This document shows positions 1-7,907 of a DNA stretch of 64,000 nt, piece after piece. Below the pieces are notes generated by a model. That model did not search any database and was not told where the DNA came from. It saw only the letters and a program-made list of their open reading frames with translations. Position 1 is the first letter of the stretch. Each line of letters begins with the position of its first letter. The DNA comes from Tenacibaculum sp. AHE14PA (lineage in GTDB: Bacteria > Bacteroidota > Bacteroidia > Flavobacteriales > Flavobacteriaceae), in NCBI RefSeq assembly GCF_019278465.1, contig NZ_CP058983.1, forward strand, positions 1,487,501-1,551,500, in the 5' to 3' direction. The position numbers and the translations under genes are program-made.

Positions 1-14
1 GGTAATAATATATA

Positions 15-206
15 TTATAATACTCTTACGTTTACAGCGTTTAATCCTTTTCTTCCATCTTGTAATTCGAATTCAACTTCGTCGTTTTCACGAACTTCGT
101 CAATTAATCCTGATACATGTACAAAATGCTCTTTGTTGTTTCCTTCTTCTGTGATAAATCCGAATCCTTTTGATTCGTTGAAGAATTTTACGATACCTTT
201 ATTCAT
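15..206 (-). CDS. cspA: CspA-family cold-shock protein
   Basis: A 63-residue single cold-shock (OB-fold) domain protein that binds single-stranded RNA/DNA and acts as an RNA chaperone. RNP1-like KGFGFI lies near residues 13-18 and an RNP2-like HFVHVS near residues 27-32; both nucleic-acid-binding motifs are intact and the length is normal for the family. It is transcribed divergently from the XRE-cupin regulator. The 172-bp spacer holds a good TAnnTTTG promoter box, leaving a short leader of about 50 nt, much shorter than the long thermosensing leader of E. coli cspA. Which paralogue of the family this is cannot be told. Confidence 0.95.
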   Translation of the reverse strand: MNKGIVKFFNESKGFGFITEEGNNKEHFVHVSGLIDEVRENDEVEFELQDGRKGLNAVNVRVL

Positions 207-259
207 TATAAAAAATTATGTGTCGCTAACTTAAGTGCTAGCTAAGTTTATTAAAGCCG

Positions 260-289
260 CAAATTTAACACCAAAAATATTAATATCAG
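260..289 (-). promoter_or_regulatory. Promoter of the cold-shock gene
   Basis: On the minus strand this reads CTG-N19-TAAATTTG, one mismatch from the Bacteroidota housekeeping consensus TTG-N19-TAnnTTTG. It would start transcription about 50 nt before the cspA start codon. The spacing match is exact; activity is inferred. Confidence 0.55.
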
Positions 290-378
290 CTTAAAAAAAA
301 ATTTTTATTTATTTATTTTCAAAACTCAAAAGAAACCATACATTTTGTATATTTTTATATTGTTAAACTTATTTATGG

Positions 379-954
379 ATGAATAATTTTTTAATAGGAA
401 TTGGTAAGCGAATCAAAATTATCAGAAAAGAACAGAAATTAACTATTAGCGAAGTTGCTTCAAATGCGGGCGTATCTAATGGTTTAATTTCTAGAATAGA
501 GAATGGTAGAACAATGCCTTCCTTACCTGTTTTATTAGAACTAATAGCGGCTTTAAAAATTGATCCAAGTAATTTTTTTAAGGATGTAGAAAATGCTCAA
601 ACCAAAAAATATATTCATATATCAAAAGAAGAACAACAATTAATAGAGAAGGAAGTAGATGCTGAAGGTTTCACGTACCATCATATATTTAATAAAAGTT
701 TATCTGCTATAGGTTTTGAAGCTGTTATCTTAAACATAAGTCCTAATTCAAAAAGAGAAAAAGTAGTTACTGATGCTTGGGAATTCAAGTATATTATTAG
801 CGGTAGTTGCACTTATTATATTGGCGAAGATAAAATTATTGTAAATAAAGGGGATTCATTGTATTTTAATGGAAAAATACCTCACGTACCATTTAATCAT
901 ACAGCACAAGATTGCACAATGCTTGTGCTGTATTTTTTTATTGATGCTGGTTAA
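379..954 (+). CDS. XRE-family regulator with C-terminal cupin domain
   Basis: A 191-residue protein with an N-terminal helix-turn-helix (about residues 8-64, with the NGLISRIENGRTMPSL stretch typical of XRE proteins) and a C-terminal cupin domain (about residues 115-188). This two-domain design is shared by SutR/PuuR-like regulators, which bind a small ligand in the cupin barrel. The gene is divergent from cspA and convergent with the aminophosphonate genes, ending 5 bp from the stop of the phosphonatase-like gene. It is the obvious candidate regulator of that island, but this is inferred from position only. The ligand is unknown. Confidence 0.88.
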   Translation: MNNFLIGIGKRIKIIRKEQKLTISEVASNAGVSNGLISRIENGRTMPSLPVLLELIAALKIDPSNFFKDVENAQTKKYIHISKEEQQLIEKEVDAEGFTYHHIFNKSLSAIGFEAVILNISPNSKREKVVTDAWEFKYIISGSCTYYIGEDKIIVNKGDSLYFNGKIPHVPFNHTAQDCTMLVLYFFIDAG

Positions 955-959
955 ATTTC

Positions 960-1649
960 TTATAAAACATCTTTTAGATTTACCAACGATTCTAAAATAT
1001 AGGTTGGTTGTGGTTTTTCTAATTGTGTTTTTGTTTGTGCACCAGACAAAACACCCACAGTAATTCCGCAGCCTGCATTTTTTCCTTCTTCAATATCAAT
1101 AGCAGAATCACCTGCTTTTAAAACTTTTGATGCATCTGTTACATTTAATAAGTCCATTGCTTGAAATATCATATATGGATGCGGACGTCCTTTTACAACA
1201 TCACTTGCTGTAATTAAAGCGTCATAATGTGTTTTTTTATTCCACTGTAACTTATCTAATAATAAAGTCGCTGTTTTTCTATCATAGCCAGTATTTAGAA
1301 CTACTTTTATACCATCGGCACGCAAACCTAACAAAACATTTTCAACCCCTTTAATAGGTTTTACCACTAAATTAATATAAGCTGTATCTAATAAACTTTT
1401 AAAATTTTCGAAAATAATTTGAGATTCTTTTAATTTATCAGACTTTAAATGTGTTAAAACATCTTTAATTGCTTTGTGCTTTTCTTTTCCTGCACCATAT
1501 TCTAAAACAGTTTCTAAAGAAACTTCAACATTAAAATTTTGTATTGCTTTATGTAATGTTTTATAAACTACGTTTTGCTCATCTACTGTTGTTCCTGCCA
1601 TATCAAAAACAACCATTTCTATTTCTCTCTTTGTTTCGCTCATCATCAT
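960..1649 (-). CDS. Phosphonatase-like HAD hydrolase (PhnX-related, TIGR03351-like)
   Basis: A 229-residue HAD-superfamily enzyme most like phosphonoacetaldehyde hydrolase, which cleaves a C-P bond using an aspartate nucleophile and a Schiff-base lysine. The phosphonatase-type motif DMAGTT puts the nucleophile at Asp16. The cap segment GAGKEKHKAI places Lys55 and His58 where PhnX has its Schiff-base lysine and histidine. The later KGRPHP (arginine instead of the usual HAD lysine) and AGDSAIDIEEG motifs are also present. The start codon overlaps the stop of the upstream oxidase gene (TAATG), so the two are translationally coupled. The start may be any of three consecutive ATGs. The substrate is probably a phosphonoaldehyde made by the neighbouring oxidase; its identity is inferred. 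Confidence 0.87.
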   Translation of the reverse strand: MMMSETKREIEMVVFDMAGTTVDEQNVVYKTLHKAIQNFNVEVSLETVLEYGAGKEKHKAIKDVLTHLKSDKLKESQIIFENFKSLLDTAYINLVVKPIKGVENVLLGLRADGIKVVLNTGYDRKTATLLLDKLQWNKKTHYDALITASDVVKGRPHPYMIFQAMDLLNVTDASKVLKAGDSAIDIEEGKNAGCGITVGVLSGAQTKTQLEKPQPTYILESLVNLKDVL

Positions 1650-2806
1650 TATTTATTAAATATTTTATTGATATTTTCTTTTGAAAACCCTGCACTTCCC
1701 GTCATTCCTTTTCCACCGATACCCGTTACAACATGAACATTATCACTTACGGCATATTCAAAAATATCTTTTTCTTTACATTGACTGTAAAAACCTGCCC
1801 ATTTATACTGAATATCATAAGTTGGTAGCTCTATTATTTTTTTAGCTTCTGTAATCATATAATTGTCAATATCTTCATTTAAGTCAAAACCCAAATCATC
1901 GCTATTTTTTGCAGTGGCATATTCATGCGAATCACCCAAAATTATCGAACCATCCGTAGCTTGTTTAAATAAAATATGAACACCATATTTTTTCTGAAAA
2001 CTATCAGGATCTTCTTTTGCTTTTATCTCATTCCATGAAGCACATTCTTCAAAAGCCTCGTACCTTCGGATTGTAGAACCTGTTAAAATAGAACCATCTA
2101 AAGTGAAATTTTTTTGAGGTTTGGTTTGCATCATTTGCAACTTAGAAACCACTAAATCGCTATTATTATAAATTGATGGATACAACGTTTTAAAATCTAC
2201 TCCGTTACAAATAATAACTTTTGATGCTTTATATAACACGCCTATTGAAGTTGTTACAACAACCTGATTATTTATTTCTTCTGTATTAATCACAGTTGTA
2301 TTATAATTAATTTCAATATTTTTTTCTGCGGATAAAAAAGAATGCAAGCGATGAATCATCGTTTTTGGTTCTACGGTTACTTCTTCAGGAAAAAACAATC
2401 CTGCTTTACAATAATCCGCACGTAATCCTGCATATTTATCTAAACACTGTGTTTTCGTTAATAGGTTTGAAGTATAATTATTGTTTTTATTAATTTGATG
2501 CAATTCTTCAATTAACTGAACTTCTTCTTCATTAGAAGCTAAATAAACCGTACCATTTTGACGAATTGTTACATCAAACTGACTTTGAATATCTTTATAA
2601 ATAGCTAAACTTTCTCTTCCATAATTTTGCCATTTTTGATTCATTCCTGAAGGCACAACTTGTCCAAAATTACGAACCGTTGCTCCTTGTGGCTTATTAT
2701 CTCTTTCTAAAATTGCTACTGATAATCCTTTTTTTGCTGCGTGATAAGCGTGAAAAGTTCCTAAAACTCCACCTCCAACAACGATTAAATCATACTTATT
2801 GTTCAT
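1649..2806 (-). CDS. FAD-dependent aminophosphonate oxidase (TIGR03364-like)
   Basis: A 385-residue flavoprotein of the DAO fold. The N-terminal dinucleotide-binding motif VVGGGVLGTFHAYHAA (about residues 9-24) and acidic ERD at the end of beta-2 bind FAD; the C-terminal GIGGKGMTGSAG is the second FAD contact. Members of this family are known to sit next to phosphonatase-like hydrolases and are thought to deaminate an aminophosphonate (2-aminoethylphosphonate derivatives) to the aldehyde. Here the gene overlaps the transporter gene by 11 bp and the hydrolase gene by 1 bp, giving a tight transport-oxidise-cleave operon. The exact substrate (AEP, N-methyl- or hydroxy-AEP) cannot be decided. Confidence 0.87.
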   Translation of the reverse strand: MNNKYDLIVVGGGVLGTFHAYHAAKKGLSVAILERDNKPQGATVRNFGQVVPSGMNQKWQNYGRESLAIYKDIQSQFDVTIRQNGTVYLASNEEEVQLIEELHQINKNNNYTSNLLTKTQCLDKYAGLRADYCKAGLFFPEEVTVEPKTMIHRLHSFLSAEKNIEINYNTTVINTEEINNQVVVTTSIGVLYKASKVIICNGVDFKTLYPSIYNNSDLVVSKLQMMQTKPQKNFTLDGSILTGSTIRRYEAFEECASWNEIKAKEDPDSFQKKYGVHILFKQATDGSIILGDSHEYATAKNSDDLGFDLNEDIDNYMITEAKKIIELPTYDIQYKWAGFYSQCKEKDIFEYAVSDNVHVVTGIGGKGMTGSAGFSKENINKIFNK

Positions 2807-4058
2807 ATACTAATTCTTTTAATTGTACTGGTTTCTTATATTTATTCTTAAAAAAACGAAAACTATAAATTGTTATTACTAATCCTATAAATGCTAAAAA
2901 ATATAATGCTTGTGTAAAAAATGAAAGCCAAGAGATATCTCCTTTTCCAAAATTCTTATAAAGAAGAATCAAAATACTTCCTAAATATCCGAAGGCATCG
3001 GCTATGTAAATTAAGAAACCTACGTTTCCGTTAATTTTAAAAGTCGCAATCATTCTATCAAAGAAAATTCCGTTAAAAGGTACGTAACAACTGTATAATC
3101 CTATTCCTGAAACTACCATCCAAACCAATGGCGTAATAACTTGTTGTTGATATAAATATGTTGATACCAAAATTGAAATACATCCAATAATCAACACATA
3201 ATGGTAATACATAAAAGCTTTATAATTTTTAGTAATACTACCTATCATCCCTAAAACAACTAATACAATAATAGCTATTGGTATTTCAGAAATACTATAA
3301 ATAGAGGCATCTGTATACCCTAAAGAATCCCATATTTCTCTAGCAAAATTGTCTCTAAAATCTCTAATTGATGTTAACAGCATAAAGAAAAATACTATTA
3401 AAGTTAAAGGCAGTGCGTATTTTTTAAATAACAGCTTTCTTTCTTGTTTATTTAAAGGCTTTCTTACGGCTCTTAATAGTTGGTCTTCTGTCGTTGGCGG
3501 TGGTAATTTCTCTAACAACCACGCAAAAAACAATAATGGAAGTATAAAAAATAGTCCTGTAATAAAGGGCATCCAATATTCATCAAAATGAAACTTATCT
3601 AATACCATTTTACCTATTGTTTTAACAGCTCCTGAGGAAACTATAAAACTAGAGGATAAGATTACTCCTAATAATTCGGTAGCTTTTCTTCCTTCTAGAT
3701 AAGAAAATACAATTCCCCAAATCATTCCTAAGGGTAATCCGTTTAAAAATAAAAAGAGAATATTATAAGGTGCTGGAGTAACTGCAAAACCCAACAACGC
3801 TAATTCTGCTAAAAAAATAAAACCAACCAAATAAAGCATTCTTGTATGCGATTTCATTTCTGAAATTACTTTTATACCTACAAATTTTGATAACGTATAG
3901 CCAACCACTTGAGCTACTATTAATAAAATTTTATAATCTATGCCCCAAAAAGCTAAGTTTTCAAATGTGGCTACAGTAAACGGCTTTCTAAAAGCGTACA
4001 TACAAAAATAAGTACCAAATGCAGCAATAGAAGCTTGTAATAAAAAACGTAAACGCAT
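2796..4058 (-). CDS. MFS transporter, DUF5690-like, putative phosphonate importer
   Basis: A polytopic inner-membrane protein of 420 residues with about 12 hydrophobic segments and the N-terminal signature FGTYFCMYAFRKPF, which I associate with the DUF5690 family of the major facilitator superfamily. I chose the ATG at 4058; an 11-residue extension to 4091 would start at a TTG lying inside a strong hairpin and adds an unlikely N-terminus. It overlaps the oxidase gene by 11 bp and follows the TonB-dependent receptor, so it likely carries the same substrate across the inner membrane. No ABC phosphonate transporter (PhnCDE) is present here. The substrate is inferred from context only. Confidence 0.8.
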   Translation of the reverse strand: MRLRFLLQASIAAFGTYFCMYAFRKPFTVATFENLAFWGIDYKILLIVAQVVGYTLSKFVGIKVISEMKSHTRMLYLVGFIFLAELALLGFAVTPAPYNILFLFLNGLPLGMIWGIVFSYLEGRKATELLGVILSSSFIVSSGAVKTIGKMVLDKFHFDEYWMPFITGLFFILPLLFFAWLLEKLPPPTTEDQLLRAVRKPLNKQERKLLFKKYALPLTLIVFFFMLLTSIRDFRDNFAREIWDSLGYTDASIYSISEIPIAIIVLVVLGMIGSITKNYKAFMYYHYVLIIGCISILVSTYLYQQQVITPLVWMVVSGIGLYSCYVPFNGIFFDRMIATFKINGNVGFLIYIADAFGYLGSILILLYKNFGKGDISWLSFFTQALYFLAFIGLVITIYSFRFFKNKYKKPVQLKELVYEQ

Positions 4059-4083
4059 GAGTTCTTTTTTTTGACAGAAATTA

Positions 4084-4103
4084 GCTCTCAATTTCTTGAG
4101 AGC
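4084..4103 (-). other. Intercistronic hairpin between receptor and transporter genes
   Basis: A perfect inverted repeat with an 8-bp stem (GCTCTCAA / TTGAGAGC) and a 4-nt loop lies in the 71-bp gap between the TonB-receptor stop and the MFS start. On the minus strand it is followed by TAATTTCTG, only a weak U-tract. It may be a partial terminator or an mRNA-processing stem that sets the receptor:transporter ratio. Confidence 0.6.
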
Positions 4104-4129
4104 CTACTTCCGCGTTTAATTCAAAATAC

Positions 4130-6982
4130 TTAAAGATTAAATTTAATACCAATGTTTCCTTTAACTCCGTAATATTCTACTTGTTTTGGGCGGTCTTGGC
4201 TTTTACCATAATGATAAATCAGGGGATTATTTAAAATATTATTGAAATCAGTATAGATTGTCCATTTTTTCCCTATTTGATAAGATGCTGAAAAATCTAA
4301 CGTATTATATCTTCCGTAGTACACATCATCAATATCTCTTTCTCCGTAAGCAATGGCATATTTTCCTTTATGATTAAAAGCTATCCTTGTATTAAATCCG
4401 CCTTTTTCAAAAAATAATTGTGCATTAAACAAACTTCCCGCTTGATAAGCCATCGCTACTTTTCTACCACTTGCTTTTGTCATTTCAGAATCCATAAACG
4501 TAGCATTTAATTGTGTTCCAAAATATTTAAAAAATCCTGGTAAGAAATCAAAACGTCTGTTAATTCCTAACTCTACACCACCAATCCATGATGTTGCTCC
4601 TCCGTTTACAGGAGTACTGAATTCAACACCTTCTTTACCGTTGTAAGTTCCTTGATAGGTATCATTATAAATAATATCTGTAATCGATTTATAAAAAACA
4701 CCTGCGTTTACAACACCTACATTTTGGAAATAATATTCTCCTAATAAATCAAAATTCCATGAAAACGTTGGATTTAAATCAGGATTACCTCCTTTAAATT
4801 CGTTATCAAAAGATATAAAAGTTCCTGATGGAGAAATGTCTCCAAAATTAGGTCTTGAAAAACTTCTTGTTGCGGCAAAACGGATATTTAAATCTCTTTT
4901 AGGAGAATACTTAACGTGTAACATTGGTAATACTGCCCAATAATTTTTATTTTTTATCGACTTTGTTAAAACATCATTTTCAACAACATATCCTGATACT
5001 TTTGTTTCGGTTTTCGTAGCTCTTAATCCTCCTAAAATAGTCCACTTTTCAGAAGCTTTTAAAGTTCCCATACCGTAAAATGATAAATGAGTTTCATCAA
5101 CATCAAAATTTCTTCCTAATCCACTATTATATTGTAAAGCTGATGAATCATCTTCTAAAACACTTAAATTTTCTTTGTTTGATGTCCAAAAATGATTCAT
5201 TCCTTCGGTAGATAAAACAGGCCCAAAAGTTGATTGAATATTAGATCCCATTTCATTTAAATAATCTGCACGACCTGGTTGCTGAATAACATATTGAGAA
5301 TAATCTGATAACGTTGGAGTTTCTCCTGCACCATTCCATCCGTAGTATAAATCTTCAAAAGTTGCTCTACGATCTTTATCTCTATATTTTGTTCCTACTT
5401 TAATTTTTAAGTTATCATTAATCGTATGTTCATAGTTTAATGAGGCTACTATATTATCTCTTTCTTTTATTGATATTTTATATAATTCTAAATCTGAGAA
5501 TTTCATTTGTGTTGCATCCATCTTAAATTTATCATCACTAAAAAAACCAAATAAAGCATCGGTATCATTATAATCTAATTTTCCGCCATCTGCTTTCCAA
5601 TAAGCTCTATCATCTCCAGCTCCACCAATTATTTTTGGTCTGTTATCTAAATAATCTGCATTAACACCAATACCATCTTGTTTAAACTTTACAACAAAAT
5701 AGCTTTTATCTTGTGCTGTCGGAGTATTCCCATATTTAAATTCATTAGCATAAGAAGCAATACTCCAATCGAATTTTCCATTTTCAGTAAGATGTCTTCC
5801 TCCTATTTCTTTTCCAAAAAGCTCTGTAATTAATTCGTTATGTATATTTTGCAACTCTACTCTTGTGGTACTTGTTACTGAATCGAATTTATCAAAACGA
5901 ATTCTATGTTTATAATGCTCTTCAATATCCGATAATGTTCCATAAACTCCTCTAAAATAAATTTTATGAGCAGGTGTAAAATTATATTCCATCGCAGCGT
6001 TTAATCCCATGGTAACTCTTACACCGTTATAATCTCTTAATTCCATTCTAAAAACACCTTCGTCTCCTTTTCTACGTGCTTCAAAATTATCAGTACCCCA
6101 ACTTCTATTCCAATACGAACCGTTTACGATATACCCGAATTTACCGTCTTTACTTTTGTTACCAATGGTTAAAGAAGCATTGTAAATTGGGTTACCAGAT
6201 TTTTCATTAAAACCTCCACCAATATTTACATTTAAAAGTTGTTTGCTTGGTGCTGTTTGTGTAATAAAATTTACACCACCACCGATTCCGTCTGATTCCA
6301 TATCAGGCGTGTATGCTTTTGCTGCTTGTACGTATGAAATTAATTCTGATGGAAAAAAATCAAAAGCTGTTGCACGTGAAGTCGTTTCTTCTTCTGCAGT
6401 TGGAATTCTATTTCCGTTAATGGTAGTCGATGTCCAAAACGGAGGCAATCCCCTTACGGATACAAAACGTCCTTCACCTTGATCTCTTTCAATAGATAAT
6501 CCTTGAATACGTTGTACTGTTTCCGCTGCATTTCGATCGGGTAATTTACCAATACCATCAGAAGCAATCACATTCATTATACTCATTGATCTTTTTTGAA
6601 TACTTAAAGCTTTCGCTTCACTATTTCTTCTTGATCCTCCATTAATTACAACTTCTTCTAATGCATTCGAAGAAGGTAACAATGCAATTACTCCTATATT
6701 TTTACTAGCACTACCAACAATAGAAACATCTACTATTTTTGTTTGAAAACCGATATAAGAGATCTCTAATACTACATTTCCTTGTTCAACTTTATTTATC
6801 ACAAAATTTCCATCAAAATCAGTGTATACACCTTTTGTTGTTCCTGCTACTGAAATACTTGCTCCTGGTAACGGAAAATTACCATCAGTTATAATCCCTG
6901 TAATAACAGTTTCTTGTGAAAAAACAGCATTACTAATAAAGAGAACTAGTATCGTATTCAATAAAATTTTAAAATTATTCAT
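4130..6982 (-). CDS. TonB-dependent outer-membrane receptor with carboxypeptidase-regulatory-like domain
   Basis: A 950-residue outer-membrane beta-barrel receptor. A signal peptide (residues 1-22, ending ...AVFSQ) precedes a CarboxypepD_reg-like domain (about 24-100, with ITDGNFPLPGASISV and TKGVYTDFDGNF), a plug domain (about 125-240, with KLPDRNAAETVQRIQG and SVRGLPP) and a long barrel ending in the aromatic/hydrophobic residue pattern GNIGIKFNL. It is not a SusC: there is no SusD partner and the plug resembles stand-alone siderophore/oligosaccharide receptors. As first gene before the MFS-oxidase-phosphonatase set, it is likely the outer-membrane entry point for the same organophosphonate compound; that role is inferred. 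Confidence 0.9.
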   Translation of the reverse strand: MNNFKILLNTILVLFISNAVFSQETVITGIITDGNFPLPGASISVAGTTKGVYTDFDGNFVINKVEQGNVVLEISYIGFQTKIVDVSIVGSASKNIGVIALLPSSNALEEVVINGGSRRNSEAKALSIQKRSMSIMNVIASDGIGKLPDRNAAETVQRIQGLSIERDQGEGRFVSVRGLPPFWTSTTINGNRIPTAEEETTSRATAFDFFPSELISYVQAAKAYTPDMESDGIGGGVNFITQTAPSKQLLNVNIGGGFNEKSGNPIYNASLTIGNKSKDGKFGYIVNGSYWNRSWGTDNFEARRKGDEGVFRMELRDYNGVRVTMGLNAAMEYNFTPAHKIYFRGVYGTLSDIEEHYKHRIRFDKFDSVTSTTRVELQNIHNELITELFGKEIGGRHLTENGKFDWSIASYANEFKYGNTPTAQDKSYFVVKFKQDGIGVNADYLDNRPKIIGGAGDDRAYWKADGGKLDYNDTDALFGFFSDDKFKMDATQMKFSDLELYKISIKERDNIVASLNYEHTINDNLKIKVGTKYRDKDRRATFEDLYYGWNGAGETPTLSDYSQYVIQQPGRADYLNEMGSNIQSTFGPVLSTEGMNHFWTSNKENLSVLEDDSSALQYNSGLGRNFDVDETHLSFYGMGTLKASEKWTILGGLRATKTETKVSGYVVENDVLTKSIKNKNYWAVLPMLHVKYSPKRDLNIRFAATRSFSRPNFGDISPSGTFISFDNEFKGGNPDLNPTFSWNFDLLGEYYFQNVGVVNAGVFYKSITDIIYNDTYQGTYNGKEGVEFSTPVNGGATSWIGGVELGINRRFDFLPGFFKYFGTQLNATFMDSEMTKASGRKVAMAYQAGSLFNAQLFFEKGGFNTRIAFNHKGKYAIAYGERDIDDVYYGRYNTLDFSASYQIGKKWTIYTDFNNILNNPLIYHYGKSQDRPKQVEYYGVKGNIGIKFNL

Positions 6983-7110
6983 TTGTTTAGTTTTACAATA
7001 ATTAAATTACCTGACGCAAATCACGTTATTTTTTTACTATTTGTAAACTTTTGAATATTAAGAAAACTTTTTGATAATGCTATTTTAGTGTAATAAAATT
7101 GTTAAGCAAT

Positions 7111-7144
7111 AAAAAAACCTTAACTAAATAGTTAAGGTTTTTTT
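7111..7144 (-). terminator. Intrinsic terminator after folE
   Basis: Inverted repeat AAACCTTAACT / AGTTAAGGTTT with loop AAAT, flanked by A7 on the left and T7 on the right, so it can work in both directions. It lies 27 bp after the folE stop and separates folE from the TonB-receptor operon. Confidence 0.85.
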
Positions 7145-7170
7145 GCTTTTTGATTAAAATAGTAATAAAA

Positions 7171-7863
7171 TTAATCGAATTTTGTATCCATTTTAACGTA
7201 ATCTAAAAACTCACGTTTTGTTTCTTTATTTTTAAATTTACCGCCAAATTCGGCAGTAACAGTACTACTTTCTATATCTTTTATACCTCTAGAGTTAACA
7301 CATAAATGTTTTGCATCAATAATACAAGCTACATCTTGTGTTCCTAAAGCTTCTTGCATTGCCTGAACTATTTGCATTGTTAAACGCTCTTGTACTTGTG
7401 GTCGTTTTGAGAAATACTCTACAATACGATTCATTTTAGATAGTCCAATTACTTTTCCATCAGAAATATAAGCAACATGTGCGCGACCAATTATTGGTAG
7501 TAAATGATGCTCGCAGGTAGAATATACAACGATATTCTTTTCTACCAACATTTCACCGTAATTGTAATTATTATCAAACGTAGATGCTTTTGGCATATTT
7601 GCAGGATTTAAGCCCATAAATATTTCATTCACAAATGCTTTTGCTACACGCTTTGGTGTACCTTGCATACTATCGTCTGTTAAATCCATTCCTAAAGTGA
7701 TTAAAATATCTTTAACACTTTCTTGAATTTTTTCTATTTTTTCTTCATCAGAAATATCAAAAGCATCCGCACGTATTGGTGATTCTGCCGATGTACTTAT
7801 GTGATTCTCTCCTATCTCTTCTATTCTCTCGTCATTCATTTTGTTGCTACTCACTTCAAACAT
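7171..7863 (-). CDS. folE: GTP cyclohydrolase I
   Basis: Converts GTP to 7,8-dihydroneopterin triphosphate, the first step of tetrahydrofolate (and queuosine precursor) synthesis, as a zinc-dependent homodecamer. Family motifs are intact: MQGTPKRVAKAF, YSTCEHHLLP (zinc Cys and catalytic His), GLSKMNRIVEYFSKRPQVQERL and KHLCVNSRGI (second zinc Cys). I use the ATG at 7863 (230 residues); a TTG three codons upstream would sit about 5 nt from the predicted transcription start. The acidic 50-residue N-terminal extension is variable in the family. Confidence 0.95.
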   Translation of the reverse strand: MFEVSSNKMNDERIEEIGENHISTSAESPIRADAFDISDEEKIEKIQESVKDILITLGMDLTDDSMQGTPKRVAKAFVNEIFMGLNPANMPKASTFDNNYNYGEMLVEKNIVVYSTCEHHLLPIIGRAHVAYISDGKVIGLSKMNRIVEYFSKRPQVQERLTMQIVQAMQEALGTQDVACIIDAKHLCVNSRGIKDIESSTVTAEFGGKFKNKETKREFLDYVKMDTKFD

Positions 7864-7883
7864 TTCTTTCAATTATTAGGGCG

Positions 7884-7891
7884 CAAATTTA
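7884..7891 (-). promoter_or_regulatory. folE promoter -7 box
   Basis: TAAATTTG on the minus strand matches the Bacteroidota -7 consensus TAnnTTTG. No clear TTG is found 19 nt upstream. The predicted leader is only about 14 nt, which supports the ATG at 7863. Confidence 0.45.
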
Positions 7892-7907
7892 CAAATTAGT
7901 TGTTAAT

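Noticed and set aside
869..1063. Small open frame overlapping the end of the XRE-cupin gene
   Set aside because: Out of frame with a well supported gene and running into the convergent hydrolase gene; no start signal.
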